From: Aquabacter cavernae | GTDB taxonomy: Bacteria; Pseudomonadota; Alphaproteobacteria; Rhizobiales; Xanthobacteraceae | Direction: 5' to 3' | Length of the DNA stretch: 64,000 nucleotides | Assembly (NCBI RefSeq): GCF_003993795.1 | Contig: NZ_RWKV01000001.1 | Location: forward strand, 1 to 64,000 | Shown: piece after piece, positions 24,384 through 34,159 of the stretch | How the letters are laid out: the number at the start of each line of letters is the position of its first letter | How positions within the stretch are numbered: the first letter of the stretch is position 1 | Made by a program: the position numbers and the translations under genes | The notes under the pieces: model-generated | Databases searched by the model: none | What the model was told of the DNA's origin: nothing | What the model saw: the letters and a program-made list of their open reading frames with translations, nothing else

Positions 24384-25778
24384 TCAGGCCGGTGTTTTGG
24401 GCTGGAGCTTCTTGATCCAGCGGCGCGCCTGGGCGCGCACCCGCACGGGCGCGGTGCCGCCATAGGAGGTGCGGCTCGCCACGGACTTGGTGACAGAGAG
24501 GACCGAGAACACGTCCTGCGTGATCTTCTTGTCCACGCTCTGCATCTCCTCAAGCGAGAGGCGGTGCAGGGCGACGCCCTTCTCCGAGGCCAGCGCCACG
24601 ATGCGCCCGGTGATGTGGTGCGCCTCGCGGAACGGGATGCCCAGCGTGCGCACCAGCCAGTCGGCGAGGTCGGTGGCGGTGGAATAGCCCTGGCCGGCTG
24701 CGGTGCGCATGCGCGCGGCGTCGGGCTCCAGGTCGCGCACCATTCCGGCGGTGGCGGCGATCACCAGCGAGAGGGCGGAGAAGGCGTCGAACGCCCCCTC
24801 CTTGTCCTCCTGCATGTCCTTGGCATAGGCCAGCGGCAGGCCCTTCATCACCACCAGCAGCCCGGTGAGCGCGCCGATGATGCGCCCCGACTTGCCGCGC
24901 GCCAGCTCGGCGGCGTCCGGGTTGCGCTTCTGCGGCATGATGGACGAGCCGGTGGTGAAGGCGTCCGACAGCTTGATGAGGCCGAAGGAGGGCGAGGTCC
25001 AGATCACCACCTCTTCCGCGAAGCGCGAGAGATGCATGGCGCAGATGGACGCGGCGGCGAGGCATTCCAGCACGAAGTCGCGGTCGGAGACGGCATCCAG
25101 CGAATTGGCGGTGGGCCGGTCGAAGCCGAGCGCCTTGGCGGTGGCCTCGCGGTCGATGGGGAAGGAGGTGCCGGCCAGCGCCGCCGAGCCCAGCGGGGAT
25201 TCGTTCAGCCGCGCGCGGGCGTCCCTGAGGCGCCCCCGGTCGCGGGCATACATCTCCACATAGGCCATGAGATGGTGGCCGAAGGTCACCGGCTGGGCGG
25301 TCTGGAGATGGGTGAAGCCGGGCATGACGGTGGCGGCGTGGGCGAGCGCCTTCTCGCTGAGCGCCAGCATCAAATCGGCGAGCTGGGCGTCCAGGGCATC
25401 GACCGTGTCGCGCACATAGAGGCGGAAGTCGGTGGCCACCTGGTCGTTGCGCGAGCGGGCGGTGTGCAGGCGGCCGGCGCTGGCGCCGATCAGGTCCGCG
25501 AGGCGCTGTTCCACATTCATGTGGATGTCTTCGAGGTCGCGCCGGAAGGTGAAGGTGCCCGCCTCGATCTCTGACAGGATCGTGTCTAGACCCTTCTGGA
25601 TCTTCTGGACATCCTTCGCCGCCACGATGCCCTGGGCCGCCAGCATGGCCGCATGGGCCTTGGAGCCGGCGATGTCCTGGGCGTAAAGACGCTGGTCGAA
25701 GCCGATGGAGGCGTTGATCTCCTCCATGATGGCATCGGGGCCCGTGGAGAAACGCCCGCCCCACATCTTATTGCTCAT
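24384..25778 (-). CDS. argH: Argininosuccinate lyase
   Basis: 464 residues with a strong SD (AAGGAGG, 25784-25790 on the minus strand). [30 protein letters not shown] is the family start, [13 protein letters not shown] carries the conserved His/Arg, and [16 protein letters not shown] is the fumarase-superfamily signature loop with catalytic Ser. ArgH splits argininosuccinate into arginine and fumarate. It is the first gene of its operon and diverges from tlpA, the two start codons being only 14 bp apart. Confidence 0.96.
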   Translation of the reverse strand: MSNKMWGGRFSTGPDAIMEEINASIGFDQRLYAQDIAGSKAHAAMLAAQGIVAAKDVQKIQKGLDTILSEIEAGTFTFRRDLEDIHMNVEQRLADLIGASAGRLHTARSRNDQVATDFRLYVRDTVDALDAQLADLMLALSEKALAHAATVMPGFTHLQTAQPVTFGHHLMAYVEMYARDRGRLRDARARLNESPLGSAALAGTSFPIDREATAKALGFDRPTANSLDAVSDRDFVLECLAAASICAMHLSRFAEEVVIWTSPSFGLIKLSDAFTTGSSIMPQKRNPDAAELARGKSGRIIGALTGLLVVMKGLPLAYAKDMQEDKEGAFDAFSALSLVIAATAGMVRDLEPDAARMRTAAGQGYSTATDLADWLVRTLGIPFREAHHITGRIVALASEKGVALHRLSLEEMQSVDKKITQDVFSVLSVTKSVASRTSYGGTAPVRVRAQARRWIKKLQPKTPA

Positions 25779-25792
25779 GACGGACCTCCTTG

Positions 25793-26530
25793 ATGACCGA
25801 ACCTGACGCGCCGCTCCCGCCCTCCGCTTCTCCGCACCGTTCCGGGCGCGGGCGCATGGTCGCGGTGCTGGGCGCGGCGGCCGTGGCCGGCGCGCTGGCG
25901 GGCGCGCTCGCCCTATACGTGATCGGGGGCACCCCCCGCAATGCGCCAGCGGGGCAGACGGCCGCCGTTTCGGCGTCTCCCGCCCCCTCCGGCACCGCCG
26001 ATCCCGCCTGCGCGGCCGCCGTGACCCTGGCGGACCGGCTGAAGCCGCTGGCCAAGGGCGAGGTGGCGGCCTTCTCGCTGGCCACCGAGCCGCGCCGCCT
26101 GCCGCCGCTCAGCTTCACGGACGCGCAGGGCAAGGCCATGAGCCTCGCCGATTTCAAGGGCAAGCTGCTTCTGGTCAATCTCTGGGCCACATGGTGCGTG
26201 CCCTGCCGCAAGGAAATGCCGGAGCTGGATCATCTGGAACAGGCCCTGGGCGGCGACCGCTTCCAGGTGGTGGCCATCAATCTGGACACCAAGGACCCGG
26301 AAAAGCCCAAGGCGTTTCTCTCCGAGATCGGCAACAAGTCCCTCGCCTTCTATGCCGATCCCGGCACCAAGAGCTTCTCGGCCCTGCGCGCGGTGGGGCG
26401 CGGCTTCGGTCTGCCCACCACGCTTCTGGTGGACGGGAACGGCTGCGAGATCGGCTTCCTGGCGGGCCCCGCCGCATGGGCGAGCGAGGACGCGCAGGCG
26501 GTGATCAAGGCGGCGCTGGCGGGCGGCTGA
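25793..26530 (+). CDS. tlpA: TlpA-type thiol:disulfide interchange protein
   Basis: 245 residues. A basic cytoplasmic stretch precedes one membrane anchor (about 24-42, [21 protein letters not shown]), then a periplasmic thioredoxin domain with [21 protein letters not shown] (C-V-P-C redox centre) and [13 protein letters not shown] (cis-Pro). TlpA reduces periplasmic thiols, classically during cytochrome oxidase copper-site assembly. The ATG at 25793 has no SD of its own because the 14-bp gap to argH carries the argH SD on the other strand; an internal ATG near 25857 would keep the anchor. tlpA divergent from argH is a conserved arrangement. Confidence 0.92.
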   Translation: MTEPDAPLPPSASPHRSGRGRMVAVLGAAAVAGALAGALALYVIGGTPRNAPAGQTAAVSASPAPSGTADPACAAAVTLADRLKPLAKGEVAAFSLATEPRRLPPLSFTDAQGKAMSLADFKGKLLLVNLWATWCVPCRKEMPELDHLEQALGGDRFQVVAINLDTKDPEKPKAFLSEIGNKSLAFYADPGTKSFSALRAVGRGFGLPTTLLVDGNGCEIGFLAGPAAWASEDAQAVIKAALAGG

Positions 26531-26564
26531 GGCGCAGGGTGCCGTTTCCGGCCCTTGAGCATTG

Positions 26565-26691
26565 CCCCCTCCCAACCCTCCCCCGCACGCGGGAGAGGGC
26601 TTTGCCGCGTGTTTGCGGCATGGGCCTGCCCTCATCTCCCCGCGCACCCAAAGCTCCCTCTCCCGCTTGCGGGGGAGGGCTGGGGAGGGGG
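26565..26691. repeat. Palindromic MITE/REP-like element, copy 2
   Basis: Same architecture as 12506-12629: left arm 26565-26599, right arm 26656-26691, complementary over about 35 bp, with a 56-bp centre containing TGCGGCATGGGCCTGCC. Flanking bases are similar too (TTGCCCCC before, GAAAT after). It lies between the convergent tlpA and gpsA genes, where it could also serve as a transcription barrier. The rest of 26531-26735 holds no ORF. Confidence 0.8.
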
Positions 26692-26735
26692 AAATCGGCG
26701 GGGGTTCGGAGGCAGACCCTCAGGGAGAGTCTCCC

Positions 26736-27728
26736 CTACCCCTCCGCCATCTCCGAGCGCTGCGGGCGGGCCATGAGCGCCTCAATGGCGCCCGCAATTG
26801 TTAGCCGGCCATCAAGCACCGCTTCCACCGCCGCGCAGACCGGCATGTCGATGTCGCGCGCCCGCGCCATTTCCATGAGCACGGCGGCGGTGAAGGCGCC
26901 TTCCGCCAGCTTCCCCTCGGCGGCCTTGCCTTCCCCGAGGGCGAGGCCCAGAGCGAAATTGCGCGATTGCGTGCTCGACGCCGTGAGAATCAGGTCGCCG
27001 AGGCCCGACAGGCCGGTAAGCGTCTCCGGCCGCGCCCCGAAGGCGGTGCCGAAGCGGGCCAGCTCCGCAAAGCCGCGCGCGATGAGCGCCGCGCCCGCGC
27101 TGGCGCCGAGCCGGCGCCCGGCCACGATGCCCGCCGCGATGGCCAGCACATTCTTCGCCGCCCCGCCGATCTCCACGCCCCGCACGTCGGAGGAGTGATA
27201 GAGCCGGAAGGTGGCCGAGCCCAGGCTGGCGCTGAGATCCCGCGCGAGGTCGAGGTCGGCGGCGGCCAGCGTCACGGCCGTGGGCAGGCCCTGCGCCACG
27301 TCGGCGGCGAAGCTCGGGCCGGAGAGGATGGCGGCGGGCAAACCGGGTGCGGCGGCGGCCAGAACCTGCGTCATGAAGGCGTGGGTGCCGCGCTCGATAC
27401 CCTTGGCGCAGGTGACCAGCGGCGTGCCCTCCGGCAGCACCTCGGCCAAAGCCCCCGCCACCTGTCGGCTCGCCTGCGCGGGCACCACCAAGAGCACGGC
27501 GCCGCAGGGGGTGAGATCGGTCAGCGACGATGTGGGCGTCACTCCCGCTTCCAAAGCCACCCCCGGCAGGCCGCGCCGGTTCTCAGCCGTGGCCGCCATG
27601 TCTGCCGCCTGCGCGGGATCGCGCGTCCACAGCACCACCTCGCGCCCGGCGCGGGTGGCGGCATTGGCGAGCGCGGTGCCCCAGGAGCCCGCGCCCGCGA
27701 CGCCTATGCGGGAAAAGAGCGCGCTCAT
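26736..27728 (-). CDS. gpsA: Glycerol-3-phosphate dehydrogenase [NAD(P)+]
   Basis: 330 residues. [22 protein letters not shown] is the dinucleotide-binding loop; [39 protein letters not shown] and [36 protein letters not shown] contain the catalytic Lys and the family motifs. GpsA reduces dihydroxyacetone phosphate to sn-glycerol 3-phosphate for phospholipid synthesis. The ATG overlaps the tsaD stop (ATGA, 27725-27728). An open frame continuing in phase upstream through tsaD is a GC-driven shadow, not a fusion. Confidence 0.95.
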   Translation of the reverse strand: MSALFSRIGVAGAGSWGTALANAATRAGREVVLWTRDPAQAADMAATAENRRGLPGVALEAGVTPTSSLTDLTPCGAVLLVVPAQASRQVAGALAEVLPEGTPLVTCAKGIERGTHAFMTQVLAAAAPGLPAAILSGPSFAADVAQGLPTAVTLAAADLDLARDLSASLGSATFRLYHSSDVRGVEIGGAAKNVLAIAAGIVAGRRLGASAGAALIARGFAELARFGTAFGARPETLTGLSGLGDLILTASSTQSRNFALGLALGEGKAAEGKLAEGAFTAAVLMEMARARDIDMPVCAAVEAVLDGRLTIAGAIEALMARPQRSEMAEG

Positions 27729-28786
27729 GCCTTCGCGCCCGTGGCCGAGGGGTCGAGCGGCCAGCGCGCGCGGGGGCTGATGGTGAGCGTGTCGGTGAGC
27801 CCGCGCGCGAGCCGTTCCGCTCCCGCCCAGGCAATCATGGCGCCGTTGTCGGTGCACAGAGCGGGCGGGGGCACCGCGATGCGGGTGCCGATCTCGGCGG
27901 CGGTCTTCTGCAGCGCGAGGCGGATGGCGATGTTGGCGCCCACGCCGCCCGCCACCACGAGGGCGGTGGGCCCGCAGCCCGCAATGTCGCGGAACTGGCG
28001 CGCGCCCGCCCGCACCCGGTCGCAGATCACGTCCACCACCGACGCCTGGAAGGAGGCGCACAGGTCCGCCACGTCGGTGTCGGTGAGCGGGGCCAGCCGG
28101 TCCGCTTCCACGCGCACGGCGGTCTTGAGGCCGGACAAAGAGAAATCGGGTTCGCGCCGCCCGAACAGGGGGCGCGGGAAGGCGAAGCGCTCGGGATCGC
28201 CGCGCAGCGCCTGGCTCTCCACCTCGGGGCCGCCCGGATAAGGCAGGCTCAGCATCTTCGCCACCTTGTCGAAGGCCTCGCCCACCGCATCGTCGATGGT
28301 GGTGCCGATGCGCCGGTAGCGGCCCACATCCTCCACCGCCAGCAATTGGGTGTGCCCACCCGAGACCAGCAGCAGGAGATAGGGGAAGGCGACGCCATCC
28401 GTGAGGCGGGCGGTGAGGGCGTGGGCTTCCAGATGGTTCACGGCGATGAGCGGCCGGTCCGCCGCCAGCGCCAGCGCCTTGGCGGTGGTAAGCCCCACGA
28501 TGACCCCGCCGATGAGCCCCGGCCCGGCCGCCGCCGCGATGCCGCTGAGATCGGAAAAGCCGATGCCCGCCTGGCGCATGGCTTCCGCGATGACGATGTC
28601 CAGCACCTCCACATGGGCGCGGGCGGCGATTTCGGGCACCACGCCGCCATAGGGCGAATGCTCCTCCACCTGGCTGCGCACCACGTTGGAAATCACATGG
28701 CCCGCCCCGGAGGGCGCGCGTGCCACCACCGCCGCGGCGGTCTCGTCGCAGGTGGTCTCGATGCCGAGCACGAGCAGGTCCGCCAA
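27725..28786 (-). CDS. tsaD: tRNA N6-adenosine threonylcarbamoyltransferase
   Basis: 353 residues. [17 protein letters not shown] is the ASKHA phosphate loop of the Kae1/TsaD family, [12 protein letters not shown] holds the metal-binding His pair (H-x-x-x-H), [11 protein letters not shown] and [12 protein letters not shown] (metal Asp) complete the site. TsaD, with TsaB, TsaE and TsaC products, installs t6A37 in ANN-decoding tRNAs. It is divergent from hemC (81 bp between starts) and followed by gpsA with overlap. The tsaD/hemC divergence is a conserved alphaproteobacterial pattern. Confidence 0.96.
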   Translation of the reverse strand: MADLLVLGIETTCDETAAAVVARAPSGAGHVISNVVRSQVEEHSPYGGVVPEIAARAHVEVLDIVIAEAMRQAGIGFSDLSGIAAAAGPGLIGGVIVGLTTAKALALAADRPLIAVNHLEAHALTARLTDGVAFPYLLLLVSGGHTQLLAVEDVGRYRRIGTTIDDAVGEAFDKVAKMLSLPYPGGPEVESQALRGDPERFAFPRPLFGRREPDFSLSGLKTAVRVEADRLAPLTDTDVADLCASFQASVVDVICDRVRAGARQFRDIAGCGPTALVVAGGVGANIAIRLALQKTAAEIGTRIAVPPPALCTDNGAMIAWAGAERLARGLTDTLTISPRARWPLDPSATGAKA

Positions 28787-28867
28787 AGGCCCATCCTCCC
28801 GCGCGGGACGCCGCGCTCGAACGCCGCTCCATCGCGGCGCAATTCCCGGCTATCATCCCGCCCAGCC

Positions 28868-29812
28868 ATGACACAAGCCATCCCCGCCTCTTCCGCCCCG
28901 CGCCTCGCCATCGGCACACGCGGTTCCCCCCTTGCCCTTTGGCAGGCCTATGCGGTGCGCGACGCCCTCGCGGCCGCCTTCGGCCGTGCGCCGGACACCA
29001 TTTCCCTGGAGGTGATTCGCACCTCCGGCGACCAGATCCAGGACCGCGCCCTCTCCGAGGCGGGCGGCAAGGGGCTGTTCACCAAGGAGATCGAGGAAGC
29101 GCTCCTCGACGGGCGAATCGATCTCGCCGTCCATTCCGCGAAGGACGTGGCCACCGTGTTGCCGGACGGGCTCCATCTCGCCGGCTACCTGCCCCGCGCG
29201 GATGTGCGCGATGCGCTGATCCTCGCCGAGGGTGCGGGCCTCTCCGACCTGCCGTCCGGCGCGCGGGTGGGCACCGCCTCGCTCCGGCGCGAGGCGCAAT
29301 TGCGCCGCCTGCGGCCGGACCTGCAGGTGGGACTGCTGCGCGGCAATGTGCAGACCCGGCTCGCCAAGGTGCGCGGCGGCGAATTCCAGGGCACGCTGCT
29401 GGCGCTCGCCGGCCTTACCCGGCTCGGCCTTGCCCATGAAGCCAGCGCCATCCTGCCGCTGGACCATTTCCTGCCCGCCGTGGGCCAGGGGGCGGTGGCC
29501 ATCGAGTGCCGCGTGGCGGATGAAGCCACCAACGCCGCCATCGCCCGCATCGCCTGCCGGGCCACGGGCATCGCGCTGGCGGCCGAGCGCGCCTTCCTCG
29601 CGGCGCTGGACGGCTCCTGCCGCACGCCCATTGCGGGCCTCGCCACGGTGGAGGGGGACATTGTGCGCCTGCGCGGCCTCGTCCTGTCGCCGGACGGACG
29701 GGACGCGGCGGAGGCGGACGAGAGTGCGCCCGTGGCGGACGCCGCCCGGCTCGGCACCGAGAGCGGCGTTCGGCTGCGCGGGTCCGCCCCGGCGCGGGCG
29801 CTCGGCCTCTAG
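28868..29812 (+). CDS. hemC: Hydroxymethylbilane synthase (porphobilinogen deaminase)
   Basis: 314 residues. [14 protein letters not shown] at the N-terminus, [39 protein letters not shown] with its catalytic Asp region, and [11 protein letters not shown] with the dipyrromethane-carrying Cys (C251) are all present. HemC joins four porphobilinogens into hydroxymethylbilane in the cytosol. It is the first gene of a run hemC-hemD-mic60-hemY with short gaps or overlaps. Confidence 0.96.
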   Translation: MTQAIPASSAPRLAIGTRGSPLALWQAYAVRDALAAAFGRAPDTISLEVIRTSGDQIQDRALSEAGGKGLFTKEIEEALLDGRIDLAVHSAKDVATVLPDGLHLAGYLPRADVRDALILAEGAGLSDLPSGARVGTASLRREAQLRRLRPDLQVGLLRGNVQTRLAKVRGGEFQGTLLALAGLTRLGLAHEASAILPLDHFLPAVGQGAVAIECRVADEATNAAIARIACRATGIALAAERAFLAALDGSCRTPIAGLATVEGDIVRLRGLVLSPDGRDAAEADESAPVADAARLGTESGVRLRGSAPARALGL

Positions 29813-29816
29813 GCCC

Positions 29817-30551
29817 GTGCGCCTCCTCCTCACCCGGCCCGAGCCCGGCGCGTCGCGCACGGCGGCCCGGCTGCGCGGGATGGGGCATGAGGTGCTGGCG
29901 GATCCCATGCTGTGCATCGTGCCGGTGGCCGCGCCTGTGCCGCCGGGCCGGTTCGATGCGCTCGCCTTCACCAGCGCCAACGGGGTGCGGGCCTTCGCTG
30001 CCCGCCCGCCGGGTTTACCGGTTTATGCCGTGGGCACGCGCACGGGCGACGTGGCGCGGGACAGCGGGTTTTCCCCCGTGACGGACTGCGCGGGGGATGT
30101 GGACGCGCTGGCGGCGCGGCTCGCGGCGGATTTCCCCCCCGGCGCGCGCATCCTCCACGCGGCGGGAGCGGACCGGGCGGGCGACCTCGCGGCCCTGGTG
30201 GCGTCCGCCGGTCTCGAAATCGTGACCCTCGTGGTCTATCGCGCCGAGGCGGCCGACGCCCTGGCGCCGGAGACCCGTGCCGCGCTTACGGACGGCGCTG
30301 TGGACGGCGTGCTGCATTTCTCCCCGCGCACCGCCGTGGCCGTTCTGTCCGCCGTCGCGGCGGCGGGGCTCATGGAACCGTTCGCCCGGCTGCGACACTT
30401 CTGCTTGTCTGCGGCCGTCGCGGCGGTACTGGCGCCCGCCGGAATCGCCGCGCGCGTGGCGCCCGTGCCGGAGGAGGAGGCGTTGCTTTCCCTCCTGTCC
30501 GAGGGCGGTGGAGCGGGGGGCGAGGTTGCCCCGGAAGGGCTGCCGGTTTAA
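29817..30551 (+). CDS. hemD: Uroporphyrinogen-III synthase
   Basis: 244 residues from a GTG start 4 bp after the hemC stop. The opening VRLLLTRPEPGASRTAARLRGMGHEVL is the HemD N-terminus; FDALAFTSANGVRAF is the conserved T-S-x-N-[GA]-[VA] loop and DGVLHFSPRTAVAVL is the second-domain counterpart. HemD closes and inverts ring D to make uroporphyrinogen III. Sequence conservation is low in this family, so the position after hemC is a major part of the evidence. Confidence 0.9.
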   Translation: MRLLLTRPEPGASRTAARLRGMGHEVLADPMLCIVPVAAPVPPGRFDALAFTSANGVRAFAARPPGLPVYAVGTRTGDVARDSGFSPVTDCAGDVDALAARLAADFPPGARILHAAGADRAGDLAALVASAGLEIVTLVVYRAEAADALAPETRAALTDGAVDGVLHFSPRTAVAVLSAVAAAGLMEPFARLRHFCLSAAVAAVLAPAGIAARVAPVPEEEALLSLLSEGGGAGGEVAPEGLPV

Positions 30552-30586
30552 GCCGGAGAGAGCGGAAGCGGAGCACGAGGGAGGCC

Positions 30587-31825
30587 ATGGCCAGCGAGGA
30601 TCCCAACCGGCAGGAGCATGCGTCTTCCACCGACGCATCGTCCGCCTCGACCTCCCCGGCCGAGATCGAGGCCGCCGTGGCGCGCCTCACACCCGAAGCG
30701 GCCCAGTCTGCTGCCGACACGTCTGCTGAATCTGCGCCCCGGGGAGAGGCTTCGGACCCCGACGCGAAATCCGACGACGCCCAGTCGCCGCCCCCGCCGC
30801 CTGCCGCAGAAGAGGCGGCCCCGGCCCCCATTCCGGTTCCCCCTTCGCTCGCCGCGCCGCGCCGCTCCGGGCCTTCGCCCTGGCTGGCTCTGCCCATCGG
30901 CGCCCTCGCGGGTGCGCTCGCGTCCGGCATGGTGGCCTATGGCCTCATCGAGAGCGGCACGCTGAAGCCCCTGCCCGGCAGCGACATGCAGCCCTTGCTC
31001 CAGCGCCTCTCCGCCCTGGAACAGCGCCCCCGCCAGGATCTCGCGCCCTCCGTGGCGCAACTGGACAGCCGTGTCGCCCAATTGGAAGCGTCCGCCGCGT
31101 CCGTGGCCGACCTCCAGAAGACCCTCGCCGCCACCCAGTCCGAAGTGGCCAGCCTCAAGCAGGCGCTCGCCGCCCTCACCACGTCCGCCTCCCAGTCCGC
31201 CACGCTCGCCCAGCAGGCGGCGGGACTTGCGGGGCAGGTGGCGACCCTCTCCAAGGCGGTGCAGGACCGCGCGGCGGCCTCCGAGGGCTTCGACCGGGCG
31301 CTGGGCGCCGTGGTGACGGTGGGCGCGCTGCGCGAGGCGGTGGCCGCCGGGCGGCCCTTCGCGGCTGAATTGACTGCGGCACGGGGCATTCTGGGCGCGC
31401 AGGCCGCCGCCTTCGAGCCCTTCGTGGCTGCCGCCGCCAAGGGTTATCCCACGCCCATCCAGGCCGCCGCGCGGTTGCGTGACATCGCCCGGACCCCCGT
31501 GGAGGGGCAGGCCACGTCCGCGCCGCTGAGCAGCCCCGGTTCGTTCGTGGACCGGATCCTCTCCAGCGCCGAAAGCCTCGTGAAGGTCCAGCCCGCCGAC
31601 CGCGCGTTCCGCGCCAGCGACCAGCGCGCGCTCGATGCCGCCGCCGACCAACTCGCCGGGGGCGATACAGCCCAGGCGCTGGCGACCATCGACACCCTGT
31701 CGCCCGAGGCCAAGGCCAAGGTGAAGGGCATCGTCGCCGAGATTTCCGCCCGCCGCGATGCGCTTCAGGCCGCCGCCACCCTTCTTCAGCAGGCGCTCGC
31801 CGCCATTTCCGGGAAGCTGCCGTGA
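30587..31825 (+). CDS. Mitofilin/Mic60-like inner-membrane protein
   Basis: 412 residues, SD AGGGAGG at 30578-30584. An N-terminal disordered, acidic and Pro-rich region (1-95) is followed by one membrane helix ([25 protein letters not shown], about 96-120). A long coiled coil follows (about 130-235, with heptads such as VAQLDSRVAQLEASAASVADLQKTL), and the C-terminal mitofilin-like domain includes DRALGAVVTVGALREAVAAGRPF. Alphaproteobacterial Mic60 homologs are encoded in the heme operon and help shape intracytoplasmic membranes, as Mic60 does for cristae. Its stop overlaps the GTG of the next gene. Confidence 0.85.
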   Translation: MASEDPNRQEHASSTDASSASTSPAEIEAAVARLTPEAAQSAADTSAESAPRGEASDPDAKSDDAQSPPPPPAAEEAAPAPIPVPPSLAAPRRSGPSPWLALPIGALAGALASGMVAYGLIESGTLKPLPGSDMQPLLQRLSALEQRPRQDLAPSVAQLDSRVAQLEASAASVADLQKTLAATQSEVASLKQALAALTTSASQSATLAQQAAGLAGQVATLSKAVQDRAAASEGFDRALGAVVTVGALREAVAAGRPFAAELTAARGILGAQAAAFEPFVAAAAKGYPTPIQAAARLRDIARTPVEGQATSAPLSSPGSFVDRILSSAESLVKVQPADRAFRASDQRALDAAADQLAGGDTAQALATIDTLSPEAKAKVKGIVAEISARRDALQAAATLLQQALAAISGKLP

Positions 31826-33387
31826 TCCGTCTCGTCCTGCTCCTCGTCCTGCTGGCCGCCGTCGCGTTCGGCGCCTCCTGGATCGCCGACCGGCCCGGCG
31901 AGCTGGTGATGGTCTGGCAAGGCTGGCGCCTGGAGACCACGGTTCCCGTGGCCCTGGCTGCGCTCGCCGCCTTCAGCTTTGTGCTGCTGGTGCTCGCCAA
32001 GCTGGTCTCGCTCATCCTCAAGTCCCCGCGCCTCTTCGCCAGCGGCTCGCGCCGCCGCCGCCGGGAAAAGGGCTGGCAGGCTTTGTCGCGCGGTCTCCTC
32101 GCCATCGGCGCCGGGGACGGCGCCCGCGCCCGCGCGGCGCGGGACGAGGCGGCCAAGCTGCTGCCGCATGAGCCCCTGACCCATCTGCTGGCCGCCCAGT
32201 CCGCCCAGTTCGACGGCGACGGCAATCTCGCCGCCAAGTCGTTCCGCCTCATGCTGGAGGCGCCGGAAACCCGGCTCATCGCCTTGCGGGGCCTGTATAT
32301 GGAAGCCCGCCGCGCGGGCGAGGCGGCGTCCGCCAGCGCCTTCGCCGAGGAAGCGGCCCGCGAGGCTCCTTCGCTCGCCTGGGCGGTGGATGCGGTGATT
32401 GAGGCGCGCTGCGCGGACGGCGATTATGCCGGCGCCCGCGAGGTGCTGGAGCGCCGCATGGCCGGGCGCGGCGTGGACCGCGCCACCCATCGCCGCCACC
32501 GGGCCGTGCTGCTGGCGGCCGAGGCCATGGCGCTGGAAACCGCCGATCCTGCCGTGGCGAAGGAGCGCGCCGTCGAGGCGGTGCGCCTCGCCCCCACTCT
32601 GGTGCCCGCCGCCGCCGTGGCCGGGCGCCTGCTGGGGGCCGGGGGCGATCTGAAGCGGGCCGCGAAGGTTCTCGCCACGGCTTATGAAGCCTCGCCCCAT
32701 CCCGAGCTTGCGGAGGCCTATGCCCATCTGCGTCCCGGCGATTCTGCGCAGGACCGGCTGAAGCGCGTGCGGGTGCTGGCCGCCAAGGCGCCGTCCCATC
32801 CCGAAAGCCTCATCGCGCTGGCCCACGCCACCATCGACGCCCAGGAATTCGCCGAGGCGCGGGCCGTGCTCTCGCCGCTGGTGGAAGAGCCGACCCAGCG
32901 CATCTGCCTGCTCATGGCGGAGCTGGAGGCGCGCGAGACCGCCGATGTGGGCAAGGCCCGCGAATGGGCCGCCCGCGCCGTACGTGCGCCCCGCGATCCG
33001 GCCTGGATCGCCGACGGCGTCGTCTCCGAGCAATGGGCGGCGGTCTCGCCGGTGTCCGGGCGGCTGGATGCCTATGTCTGGGCGGTGCCGCCGGGCGTGA
33101 CCGCCACGCCGCTGCTGGAGCACGAGGCCGAGCGCGTGCGCAACGCCATCGCCGCCATTCCCGCGCCCCAGGCGCCCCTGCCGGAGCCGGTGGCGGAGAC
33201 GCCCGCCGCCCCCGAGACGCAGGCGCCCGCCGTTGTCGCGGTCCCCGCACCGAAGCCTGAGGCGGCGCCCGCCCCGGTGCTCAACGGCGCGAAGAAGGCG
33301 GCGCCCATCATCGCCGAGCCGCCTTTGCCGGACGATCCCGGCCCCCTCAGCGAGGGCGAGGACGCCAACGCGCCGCGTACGCACTGA
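31822..33387 (+). CDS. hemY: HemY N-terminal-domain/TPR inner-membrane protein
   Basis: 521 residues, GTG start overlapping the Mic60 stop (GTGA). The first two hydrophobic helices (IRLVLLLVLLAAVAFGASWIAD; TTVPVALAALAAFSFVLLVLAKLV) and the intervening RPGELVMVWQGWRLETT are the HemY-N signature. From about residue 85 a series of TPR-like helices follows (GDGARARAARDEAAKLLPHEPLTHLLAAQ and so on), ending in a Pro/Ala-rich tail. The family name comes from its place in heme operons; no enzymatic activity is established, and it is unrelated to Gram-positive HemY oxidase. Confidence 0.87.
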   Translation: MIRLVLLLVLLAAVAFGASWIADRPGELVMVWQGWRLETTVPVALAALAAFSFVLLVLAKLVSLILKSPRLFASGSRRRRREKGWQALSRGLLAIGAGDGARARAARDEAAKLLPHEPLTHLLAAQSAQFDGDGNLAAKSFRLMLEAPETRLIALRGLYMEARRAGEAASASAFAEEAAREAPSLAWAVDAVIEARCADGDYAGAREVLERRMAGRGVDRATHRRHRAVLLAAEAMALETADPAVAKERAVEAVRLAPTLVPAAAVAGRLLGAGGDLKRAAKVLATAYEASPHPELAEAYAHLRPGDSAQDRLKRVRVLAAKAPSHPESLIALAHATIDAQEFAEARAVLSPLVEEPTQRICLLMAELEARETADVGKAREWAARAVRAPRDPAWIADGVVSEQWAAVSPVSGRLDAYVWAVPPGVTATPLLEHEAERVRNAIAAIPAPQAPLPEPVAETPAAPETQAPAVVAVPAPKPEAAPAPVLNGAKKAAPIIAEPPLPDDPGPLSEGEDANAPRTH

Positions 33388-33393
33388 GTTGGT

Positions 33394-33413
33394 GGCCCGG
33401 CAGCGTCCGGGCC
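33394..33413. terminator. Stem-loop ending the heme/Mic60 operon
   Basis: GGCCCGG (33394-33400) and CCGGGCC (33407-33413) form a perfect 7-bp stem with a CAGCGT loop, followed by GTTTC on the plus strand. It begins 6 bp after the hemY stop and ends 3 bp before the convergent SRAP gene's stop. It is probably shared by both. Confidence 0.55.
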
Positions 33414-33416
33414 GTT

Positions 33417-34112
33417 TCAGAACAGCGTGGCCGCCGCCGGGAGGGCAGGGGCGAGAAGCTCCGCGTCGTCATTGGCGGGCCGGTTGATGCGGGGCGAGAC
33501 CGGCCACAGGTCCAGCGCTTCGCCCGCGAAGGGCACCAGCATCTCCGCGCCGGTCTCTCCCGCGAGCCAGGGACGGACCGCCTCCGGCGACAGGATCACC
33601 GGCATGCGGTCATGCAGCGTTCCCATGGCCGGATTGGCCGGGCAGGTGAGAAGCGTGAAGCTGCGCAGCCACTCCCCCGTGGCGGGATCCTTCCAGCCGT
33701 CCCACAGGCCCGCGAGGGCGAGCGGTGCCCGGTCCCGCGCGGCGATGGCATAAGGCTGGCGGGGGCTGGGGCCCGCCTTCCACTCATAATAGGCATCCAC
33801 CGGCACCGCGCAGCGGCGCTTGGCGGCCCAGGCGTCGCGGAAGGCAGGCGTCTCGGCCACGCTTTCCGAGCGGGCATTGATGGTGCGCCCGCCAAAGGCG
33901 GGGTCCGACGCCCAGCGCGGTACCAGCCCCCAGCGCAACGGCCCGAGCGCCCCGCGCCCCGTGCGGGGGTCCATGCGCATCACCTGGGCGTCCTGCGTGG
34001 GGGCGATGTTGAAGCGCGGCGGCACATGGACGAAGGCCGGATCGAGCCAGTCCGGCCCGAACCGTTCCACATAGCGTTTGGAATCCCGCGTCTGGGCGAA
34101 TCGACCGCACAT
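33417..34112 (-). CDS. SRAP/YedK family abasic-site shielding protein
   Basis: 231 residues. MCGRFAQ places the catalytic Cys at position 2; PPRFNIAPTQDAQVMR, GLVPRWASDPAFGGRTINARSESVAETPAFR, RRCAVPVDAYYEWK (active-site Glu) and TLHDRMPVIL (active-site His) follow in family order. YedK/HMCES proteins form a thiazolidine crosslink with abasic sites in single-stranded DNA and protect them. No GTTC-N7-GTTC SOS box is visible upstream. It follows the carboxylase gene on the same strand after a 47-bp gap but has no evident link to guanidine use. Confidence 0.94.
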   Translation of the reverse strand: MCGRFAQTRDSKRYVERFGPDWLDPAFVHVPPRFNIAPTQDAQVMRMDPRTGRGALGPLRWGLVPRWASDPAFGGRTINARSESVAETPAFRDAWAAKRRCAVPVDAYYEWKAGPSPRQPYAIAARDRAPLALAGLWDGWKDPATGEWLRSFTLLTCPANPAMGTLHDRMPVILSPEAVRPWLAGETGAEMLVPFAGEALDLWPVSPRINRPANDDAELLAPALPAAATLF

Positions 34113-34159
34113 GAGGGGAGGATAGACCGGGCGTCGCCACCCGTCCGGCCTGTCCCGCT

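Noticed and set aside
26736..28919. 727-codon frame that seems to fuse a protein to gpsA
   Set aside because: Only the last 330 codons encode GpsA. The upstream part is an out-of-frame reading of tsaD and lacks any recognisable domain. The ATGA overlap fixes the true gpsA start.
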